From NCBI GenBank assembly GCA_025965815.1, contig JAOPWF010000766.1, forward strand, positions 1-27,099: DNA of 27,099 bases. The letters run 5' to 3'. A program made the translations under genes and the position numbers. Position 1 is the stretch's first letter. Every line of letters begins with the position of its first letter. Positions 21,962 through 27,099 of the stretch are shown here, in pieces. The notes beneath the pieces were generated by a model, which worked only from the letters and a program-made list of their open reading frames with translations, was not told the DNA's origin and made no database searches. The stretch is from Mycobacterium sp. Lineage in GTDB: Bacteria; Actinomycetota; Actinomycetes; Mycobacteriales; Mycobacteriaceae.

Positions 21962-21989
21962 AGCCGGCACGCGGAGCGCGTAGCCGGCT
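21962..21989. terminator. Bidirectional terminator hairpin
   Basis: AGCCGGCACGCG (21962-21973) and CGCGTAGCCGGCT (21977-21989) form a 12-bp stem with one bulged A and a three-base loop. Plus-strand reading is followed by CTTCTT; minus-strand reading by TATTTT. It lies between the convergent TetR and lipoprotein genes. Confidence 0.75.
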
Positions 21990-22041
21990 CTTCTTGGTAG
22001 ACCCTGATGCCGGGAGAGTTGTCCGCCCCGGCCGGCCGCTT

Positions 22042-22296
22042 CTAGTGGCCGCCCGGGCCGCCACCGGTCGGCGGAGCCGGGGTGATGACGTGGGTCGGCG
22101 TGAACTGGTTACCACCGGTAGGGTTGATGACCTTTTCCGTCGGCGACACCGTCGTCGTGGTGGTGGTCGTGGTTGTTGTGCTGGACGGGCTCACGGGCGC
22201 ATTGCCACCGCAGGCAGCGGTCAGACCGACCATTGCGATGATCGCCGCACCACCGGCGACGGCGGGAAAGCGACGAGCCAGACGACGTGACCTCAT
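22042..22296 (-). CDS. Small Thr-rich lipoprotein
   Basis: 84 aa from ATG 22296, with AGGA eight bases ahead. The N-terminus is 'MRSRRLARRFPAVAGGAAII' followed by 'AMVGLTAACGG', a signal peptide with lipobox T-A-A-C (Cys29). The mature chain has a run of ten Thr, then 'VSPTEKVINPTGGNQFTPTHVITPAPPTGGGPGGH'. The S-P-T-x-K-x-I-N-P-T-G-G-N-x-F-T-P core is shared by small mycobacterial lipoproteins of unknown role; the Thr/Pro-rich tail suggests a flexible, possibly O-mannosylated surface protein. Confidence 0.8.
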   Translation of the reverse strand: MRSRRLARRFPAVAGGAAIIAMVGLTAACGGNAPVSPSSTTTTTTTTTTVSPTEKVINPTGGNQFTPTHVITPAPPTGGGPGGH

Positions 22297-22697
22297 GTTG
22301 GAGTCCTATCTGTATCCGCGATTAGCCGATCCGGGGCAGGCTGGCCTACGGCAAATCGCTACCGGATCCCAGGGAACCGCCATCGATGCTGTGCGCTCTC
22401 GCCATAGCGACTCGTGCGCGGCCGCGTACCACCCCGTCACGAACCGGGCGTTGGTGAACTGAACTATATAGTCCAACGCCGGCCGTCGTCAATGGGTGCG
22501 GTTCGCGAAGCGCGGGCGCATTGCGGCACCCGGCTGCGGAGCCGAAAGCTATTGAATGAGGCTTTTGTCAAGTCGGCACCGCCACCGTCAACTGTTGATC
22601 ACCGTAGCCGAAGGGGCGCCTTAGCGCTTGGATTCAGGGACCGCCATAGACCGTGAAGTCCAGTGGTGTCTCCTTTTGAGGGACGTCACACGGACGT
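22297..22697. other. Gene-free stretch
   Basis: About 400 bases upstream of the lipoprotein gene and downstream of the decayed F420 reductase. No coding frame is convincing on either strand. It holds the AT-rich palindrome at 22463-22472. Confidence 0.5.
22463..22472. promoter_or_regulatory. Perfect 10-bp AT-rich palindrome
   Basis: ACTATATAGT, flanked by GA and CC, lies in GC-rich gene-free DNA 167 bases upstream of the lipoprotein start. It could be a regulator half of a promoter (it contains TATATA) or an operator. Confidence 0.3.
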
Positions 22698-23482
22698 TCA
22701 GAGTCTCTTGAGCCTGCGACGGACCTTGATGAACGGAATGTTCGCCGACAGACCCCGCCGCAGGTTCGGCTGCAGGAAGCTGATGTTGCAGACGACGATG
22801 TAGCGCACCCCGTGGTCGCGCCACTCGGCTGCCTGGTCGACGACCTCTTCGGGTGTCCCAGTCAAGACCGTCTCTTTCAACAGTGACACCGGCACTTTTC
22901 GCCGCATGGGACAGCACCGTCTGCTTGTCCAAGACTTGGGGAATTAGATCCTGCGCGCCGTAGAAGTCGTCGCCGAGGGGATGCTGCGCGCCGTGGCGTG
23001 CCCAGATCTCGGCGGGGACGTTGAGTGCGAACGCTTTTGCGATGTCGGAGTGGAGTTTCTTCGACGGCGTCAAGGGTGCGGCCGATAATCACGAACAGCC
23101 AGATCGCCGGAGTGATGGACACGGGGTCCCGGCCGGCGGCGGAGGCCGCCGAGCGGACGACCCCGAGATTTTCCTTGTATTCATGAGGTGCCTTTGGGAT
23201 CGCAGGAAACCATCCGTCGGCGTAGCGCCCGGTGGCTCGAAGCATGCGCGGCCGATGAGAGGCGATCCAGATCTGTGGCCATCGCCTCCTCGAACCGGGC
23301 CACCGGCTTGGACCAGTCGACGCCAAGGGCTCATTGCCTTCGCGTTGTCCCGTCCCGATGCCCAGGTTCGCCCGACCTCGCGTGAGTAGATGCAGGGTTG
23401 CGGCTGCCTGTGCCGTGACCGCGGGGTTGCGGCGACCTGTGGCGCCCTCGGCCGCAGCAAGCACGATCCGCGCGCGGATCAC
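22698..23482 (-). pseudogene. LLM-class F420-dependent ketoreductase (Rv2951c-like), multiply broken
   Basis: Minus-strand pieces in different frames line up as one protein: '[37 protein letters not shown]', then a shifted short piece ('[16 protein letters not shown]'), a gap, '[31 protein letters not shown]' and '[21 protein letters not shown]', then a further shift to '[18 protein letters not shown]...[28 protein letters not shown]', and finally '[49 protein letters not shown]', ending at TGA 22700-22698. About 35 residues between EEAMAT and PQIW are deleted, and the N-terminal about 90 residues are absent. The order and wording match the mycobacterial phthiodiolone/phenolphthiodiolone ketoreductase group, though orthology is not shown. 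Confidence 0.85.
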
Positions 23483-23667
23483 GTCGCGATGCGCCGACCT
23501 CGACGACCGGGCTCTGCCGTACAGAACGGACTCGTCCAGGTGCTCAGTGCGATGATGAACGGACTGCTCATAGCCATGTATCCGTTGTCCCCGCGCCCGG
23601 TCTCATCGCGGACGCAACACGCCGTGCCCACCCACACCGCACCCGACGGTTGGGTCACGATAGGCAG

Positions 23668-24000
23668 ATGCCGAAGATCCCGGACTCGACAAAGGTCTCC
23701 TTGCACCACCGGCTGATCGATCGTGCCCGCGAGCGTTGGCCACAGTTGAGCGAGATACGCATGCGCTACCGCGGCGGCTTCGCCTACATCGACGGCGTCC
23801 TGGCCGACGGCGAGGTGCTCCGACTGTGCCGGCTCCGCTACGCCGGCTCGGCACAACAATGGGGCTTTGCGATCCACCGAGCCAGCCACGACGACTACGA
23901 AGACTCGTTCCTGCCCACCGGATTCATGGGCGGCCCACCCGAAGATGCCCTCGACACCGCCTGCGGCCTCTACCTCGCAGACCCCACCGCCTGGACCTGA
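23668..24000 (+). CDS. Conserved actinobacterial hypothetical protein
   Basis: 110 aa from ATG 23668. It reads 'KVSLHHRLIDRARERWPQL', 'IRMRYRGGFAYIDGVLADGEVLRLCRLRYAGSAQQWGFAIHRAS', 'DSFLPTGFMGGPPEDALDTACGLYLADPTAW'. The sequence looks fully coding, and I recall it as a widespread small actinobacterial family without known function, often near mobile or accessory genes. The wording G-F-A-Y-I-D-G-V-L-A-D-G and C-G-L-Y-L-x-D-P are its marks. The ATG is weakly preceded by AGG. The gene is convergent with the membrane protein ending at 24028. Confidence 0.7.
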   Translation: MPKIPDSTKVSLHHRLIDRARERWPQLSEIRMRYRGGFAYIDGVLADGEVLRLCRLRYAGSAQQWGFAIHRASHDDYEDSFLPTGFMGGPPEDALDTACGLYLADPTAWT

Positions 24001-24027
24001 ACCCCCGACGAACTTACGACGTGACCA

Positions 24028-24381
24028 CTAGCCGAAGGACATCGCGAGGATGCCCACGTCTGCCGCCAGCAACGCCAATCCGCACAACGGCACCAGGATG
24101 CCCCACCTACGCCTGACGGTGAAGACGGAAATGACGATGGTCAGCAAAGCCACAACAGGGGCGCCATAGATCATCCCCCCGAAGAGGAAATCGCCTGGTC
24201 CCTGCTCCGCGCACGCCCTGTCAGAGCAGCCCGAAGTACTCATCACGCCACCCAGTCCGACGAGGATCACTATCCCGGCCCCTGGCACCGTAAGCAGGGC
24301 CAGCACCCAGTTCAGCCACGTAGGAACGCCGTGACTGCGGCTATCGGCCTCGCCCGGCGGGCGAGTTTGCGCTTCACGCAT
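24028..24381 (-). CDS. Small membrane protein, three predicted helices
   Basis: 117 aa if started at ATG 24381; GTG 24477 would add 32 residues of non-hydrophobic, Arg-rich sequence. Helices: 'WLNWVLALLTVPGAGIVILVGLGGV', 'GMIYGAPVVALLTIVISVF', 'ILVPLCGLALLAADVGILAMSF'. A loop with two Cys ('TSGCSDRACAEQ') lies between the first two, probably outside the cell and disulfide-capable. Neither start has a good ribosome site. No family function is known. Confidence 0.65.
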   Translation of the reverse strand: MREAQTRPPGEADSRSHGVPTWLNWVLALLTVPGAGIVILVGLGGVMSTSGCSDRACAEQGPGDFLFGGMIYGAPVVALLTIVISVFTVRRRWGILVPLCGLALLAADVGILAMSFG

Positions 24382-24622
24382 GCGGCGCGCATACCCAGAT
24401 AGCTCTCTGGATATGCGCCAGCCAGCGCGATCCAGTCCATCTGCGGTGCAATCGGTTTGACGCGGCGAGGCCGTCACGGCGACTGCGCAGGCGCCGAGTC
24501 CGATATGGTGGGGCGCTATCCGATGCTTTTACCTGCGGATTTGCCGGTTCGGTATGGCTCCCGGTGGGTATTCAACGGATTATTGATGCAACGATCTAGC
24601 ACCAGTGTCGGGGGAAGTCGCG

Positions 24623-24946
24623 ATGGCAATGCGGTATGCAGTCGGCAATGACCAGCTGGGCCAACCATCGTGGTGGCTGTATGGCGACAACAACAAGGTG
24701 GTGGCGTGGGCGGGGGAGTCGTTCCCGTCAGTTTGCCTTGCCGAGCGGGCAGCCGATGACTTCAAGGCGAGCGCAGGAACCGCGGAATTCGACGTCTACG
24801 ACGAAGTAGGCGGTAAGTGGCGTTGGCAGGCGTGGCTGACCAACATCAGGGTAGCGACATCGGCGAACGGCTTCACCACCAAACAGAATGCGCGACGCGC
24901 CGCCGACAACGTGCGCGGCAATGCCACTGACGCCAGCGGGCCCTGA
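24623..24946 (+). CDS. DUF1508 (YegP-like) protein
   Basis: 107 aa from ATG 24623, with GGGGGAAG five or so bases ahead. The C-terminal half 'AEFDVYDEVGGKWRWQAWLTNIRVATSANGFTTKQNARRAADNVRGNA' is a DUF1508 repeat (F-x-V-Y-x-D-x-x-G-x-W-R-W-x-x-x-x-x-N-x-x-x-x-A-x-S-x-x-G-F-x-x-K). The N-terminal half ('PSWWLYGDNNKVVAWAGESFPSVCLAERAADDF') is a degenerate first repeat. The function of the family is unknown. A weak 5-bp hairpin (24987-25002) follows the stop. Confidence 0.75.
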   Translation: MAMRYAVGNDQLGQPSWWLYGDNNKVVAWAGESFPSVCLAERAADDFKASAGTAEFDVYDEVGGKWRWQAWLTNIRVATSANGFTTKQNARRAADNVRGNATDASGP

Positions 24947-25053
24947 GCGTCCGGGGTCTTGTGACCTAGTGGGTAGCGGTCCGCACGCCTGTCTTGTCAG
25001 GCATTCCCAGGGTTTTCACGGACTTTTTCCAGGGTTCTGCTAGCCGACGCTTC

Positions 25054-25090
25054 TATAGTTTGCTCCTCAAGGGGACTGTGTGTCCCGAGG
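25054..25090 (+). promoter_or_regulatory. -10 box and 5' leader hairpin of the PASTA-like gene
   Basis: TATAGT (25054-25059) is followed within six bases by a hairpin: GGGAC (25072-25076), loop TGTGT, GTCCC (25082-25086), extended by CCTC (25065-25068) with GAGG (25087-25090) across an unpaired AAGG-like bulge. Two direct copies of CCAGGGTT lie upstream (25008-25015 and 25029-25036). Confidence 0.4.
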
Positions 25091-25120
25091 AAACCCACAG
25101 GGTCATCACATGGAGGTCGC

Positions 25121-25522
25121 GTGAAGAAGCTCATCGCCCTTACCGCGGGCGCCGTCAGTGCGTCAGCTGTGTCGATGGCGGTCTTCGGGACGGGCGTCGC
25201 CACCGCGGATGACTACGCCGGCCAGACATACGCCGACGCGACTTCTGCGTTGAGCAAGGCAAGCCTCAAAGGCGTCATCGCAACCCGGGTCGGGAATGCG
25301 TTGGCAGACGACAAGTGCATCGTGACCCACTCGGAGAAGGCGCCCTGGATAAAGGGGAGCAGCTTTGCCCCTGTCAAGGACACGGTGCTGCTGTATCTGA
25401 ACTGCAACGCCACCGTGGCGTCGGCCACTACGCCCGGAAACTCCGCGGCAAGTCCTGAAGGTCGGGCCGCCATAGCGGCTGCGGCCCAGTCGACAGCCGC
25501 CGCCAGCCAGGGCAAGCAGTAG
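25121..25522 (+). CDS. Secreted PASTA-like small protein
   Basis: 133 aa from GTG 25121, with GGAGG (25112-25116) four to five bases ahead. The signal peptide is 'MKKLIALTAGAVSASAVSMA' followed by 'VFGTGVATA' with cleavage expected before DDYAG. The mature start 'DDYAGQTYADATSALSKASLKGVIATRVGNALADDKCIVTHSEKAPW' has the PASTA pattern (D-Y-x-G-x-x-x-x-x-A-x-x-x-L-x-x-x-G), and two Cys (in DKCIV and LNCNA) could form a disulfide. The tail 'TTPGNSAASPEGRAAIAAAA' is typical of mycobacterial exported proteins of this group. A role in the cell wall is plausible but unproven. It is convergent with the decayed quinone oxidoreductase. Confidence 0.82.
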   Translation: MKKLIALTAGAVSASAVSMAVFGTGVATADDYAGQTYADATSALSKASLKGVIATRVGNALADDKCIVTHSEKAPWIKGSSFAPVKDTVLLYLNCNATVASATTPGNSAASPEGRAAIAAAAQSTAAASQGKQ

Positions 25523-25541
25523 TTGCTGCGTCCCCGGTTGC

Positions 25542-26447
25542 TCACACGTCGATGACGACTTTGCCGGTGGCCCTGCCGTTTCCGACTATGTCATATGCCG
25601 CCGCGATATCGGCGAACGTGAAGCTACGGGAGTCCATCTGTGGCGGAAGCGCGTCCGAGTTCACTAGGGCTACCGCCTCGCGCAAGATATCGCGATGGTG
25701 TGACAGCCGTTGGCCGGTAAGGAGAGGCGGCAGGGTGAAGGTGCCCGAATAGGTTGCGCCGCGGAACGACAGCGGAGCCAGGCCGTGAGTACCCCAACCA
25801 AGGGCGCTGACCACATGTCCGGTGTACGCCCGCACGGCGGCAAACGAAGGGTCCAGGGTCGTGCCACCGACGGTATCGAAGATGACGTCGAAACCGTCGC
25901 CCCCGGTGTGTTCATTGACGTAGGGGTCGACAGTGGTCGCGGTGTAATCGATGTGAGTTGCGCCCAGCGCGGCGATTGTGTCGAGGCTTGCCCGTGAGGC
26001 GGGCGCGAAGACTTCAGCGCCCCGAGCCTTCACGAGCTGGATGGCAATATGCCGAGGCCACCGGCGCCGCCGTGAATCAGTACTTGCTGGCCCGCCCGTA
26101 CGTCGGCGCGATCGACCAGACCTTCCCAGGCGGTGATGAACCCAAGGGGAAGTGCCGCTGCCGCAGGGGCGGGCACACCGATGGGTCTGCGTGCAAGCAG
26201 CCGGGGCGTCCGCGACGGTGTACTCGGCAAGCGTTCCTTGGTCGGTGCCGGCGCCGCCCGTCATTCCGAAGACCTGGTCGCCGGGCACAAAGGCGGTGAC
26301 CTCGGAGCCGACTGCTTCAACCCGTCCGGCGAGGTCAAGGCCGAGCACCGCCGGAAGACTGGTCCGCGCGTGCGCGGCCTGGCCTGCCCTGATCTAGGTC
26401 GGTCGCGGTCAGCGGCTCGCCGAATTGTTTGAGCACCAGGCGCGCAT
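25542..26447 (-). pseudogene. Zinc-free quinone oxidoreductase/alcohol dehydrogenase (MDR family), decayed
   Basis: From ATG 26447 the N-terminus should read MRAWVLKQFGEPLTATDL, but a G is missing in the Trp-Val codons (frameshift). About 35 residues are then deleted, and 'IRAGQAAHARTSLPAVLGLDLAGRVEAVGSEVTAFVPGDQVFGMTGG' continues. An extra C near 26205 shifts to 'LLARRPIGVPAPAAAALPLGFITAWEGLVDRADVRAGQQVLIHGGAGGLG' (NADPH-binding G-G-A-G-G-L-G), and a lost base near 26050 returns to 'HIAIQLVKARGAEVFAPASRASLDTIAALGATHIDY...GDGFDVIFDTVGG' and the normal ending 'AYDIVGNGRATGKVVIDV'. Three frameshifts plus a deletion show a real pseudogene. A 268-aa piece from 26348 is open but has a scrambled middle. 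Confidence 0.85.
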
Positions 26448-26623
26448 CGCTCTCCCGTTCGTGGCTGCTAAGCAGATCCTTCTTCGCTCCGACAACTGGG
26501 TAAAACGCAGGATGTGGTTTGGGTATGCCTTCAGCGCGCACCCTCGTCGAGGTCGGCGTGGTGAGAATTCCGTCCTACGTTGGACGCGTTGGCGCTCGTT
26601 GGTTCGGAGGAGGTGACAGCGGG

Positions 26624-27099
26624 TTGGTTCACCACGGCCTGGTTGTGTTGTTGGCATTGTTCGCCGCGGTGTTCGGAGCGATCGGCATCGTGGTGCGCCA
26701 ACGCGCCACCTTGGACGTTCCGCCCGAGCACGGTGTGAGCACCGTCATGGTGTTGACGCTGCTCCGCCGGCGGTTGTGGTGGGCGGGCACCGCGGCCGCG
26801 GTCGCGGGGTACGCGTTTCAAGCGCTTGCCCTGGCCTATGGCTCATTACTGCTGGTCCAGCCCGTGCTGGTCTCTGCCCTCCTCTTCGCGTTGCCGATGA
26901 GCGCGCGCCTGGCGGGTCGACGGGTCACCCGTGGCGAATGGGCGTGGGCTTCACTGCTGACGGCCGCGATTGCGGTATTCGTGCTGCTGGCCCGAACCGA
27001 GCCGGGAGACTATGGTGCCTCGGCGGCCTCAGCGTCGACACTCGTTGCGGTGGTCTGCGCAGTGCTGGTGGTCGGATGCGTGGCAGTCGCCGCTCGCCT
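26624..27099 (+). CDS. DMT/EamA-type membrane protein, N-terminal part (runs off window)
   Basis: Reading from TTG 26624 gives 158 codons to the window edge with no stop: 'VHHGLVVLLALFAAVFGAIGIVVRQRATLDVPPEHG', 'RRRLWWAGTAAAVAGYAFQALALAYGSLLLVQPVLVSALLFALPMSARLAGRRVTRGEWAWASLLTAAIAVFVLLARTEPGDY'. These are four to five helices of the drug/metabolite transporter superfamily, actinobacterial type (G-S-L-L-L-V-Q-P-x-L-V-x-x-L-L-F-A-L-P). TTG is chosen because GGAGGAGG (26606-26613) lies about ten bases ahead and no ATG/GTG fits the frame there. Substrate unknown. The 176 bases before it hold no gene. Confidence 0.8.
   Translation, partial: MVHHGLVVLLALFAAVFGAIGIVVRQRATLDVPPEHGVSTVMVLTLLRRRLWWAGTAAAVAGYAFQALALAYGSLLLVQPVLVSALLFALPMSARLAGRRVTRGEWAWASLLTAAIAVFVLLARTEPGDYGASAASASTLVAVVCAVLVVGCVAVAAR

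Noticed and set aside
22082..22462. Plus-strand frame with a run of ten valines
   Set aside because: This is the complement of the Thr-codon run in the lipoprotein gene, not a membrane helix.
24987..25002. Terminator after the DUF1508 gene
   Set aside because: GCCTG-TCTTGT-CAGGC is only a 5-bp stem without a U-tract; too weak to list.

Overview
The window is a 27.1 kb piece of high-GC actinobacterial chromosome, most likely from a Mycobacterium/Mycolicibacterium. Support comes from the gene content: a remnant of an F420-dependent (LLM-class) ketoreductase resembling the mycobacterial Rv2951c group, a rhomboid protease with an N-terminal zinc-binding segment, a secreted PASTA-like protein, a Thr-rich lipoprotein, a CeoC-like RCK protein, and several starts that look leaderless (TAnnnT hexamer 6-8 bases before ATG/GTG). 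No tRNA, rRNA, CRISPR array, complete insertion sequence or phage gene was seen.

Layout. 1-3749: a partial amidohydrolase diverges from a MarR regulator across a perfect palindrome; an oxidoreductase of the dihydrodipicolinate-reductase-like fold diverges from an IclR regulator; then a membrane protein with an internally repeated motif. 3750-5870: a gene-free stretch with a long inverted repeat, abutting fragments of a DUF1479 gene and a ROK gene, and two small hypothetical ORFs. 5900-8260: a VOC protein convergent with an unusual AraC regulator carrying an extra PucR-like helix-turn-helix, then a STAS protein. 8316-11631: a potassium-homeostasis block (K+/H+ antiporter, a tiny coupled membrane protein, a divergent RCK/TrkA protein) followed by the rhomboid. 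11673-15300: a CsbD-like protein, a frameshifted ABM monooxygenase, and an MFS exporter divergent from a ROK regulator with a promoter/operator that can be read base by base.

15285-19137 is a gene graveyard: a nucleotidyltransferase in three frames, a permease remnant fused to an unknown fragment, a cupin fragment, a TetR C-terminal piece in frame behind the stop codon of an intact TetR, and an AraC-STAS chimera. 19317-21925: a predicted Tat-exported epoxide-hydrolase-like lipoprotein and an O-methyltransferase, divergent from a TetR regulator. 22042-27099: the Thr-rich lipoprotein, the decayed F420 reductase, three small conserved proteins, the PASTA-like protein, a decayed quinone oxidoreductase and the start of a DMT/EamA-type membrane protein that runs off the window.

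The dominant theme is regulator-rich accessory chromosome with many decaying genes: about eleven remnants, some with single-base indels (possibly sequencing errors) and some with deletions or chimeric joins that sequencing errors cannot explain. I did not find a convincing new multi-gene system. The best leads are the AraC-PucR double-HTH regulator, the coupled small protein of the potassium block, the ROK/MFS operator and the isolated inverted repeat at 3884-3943.
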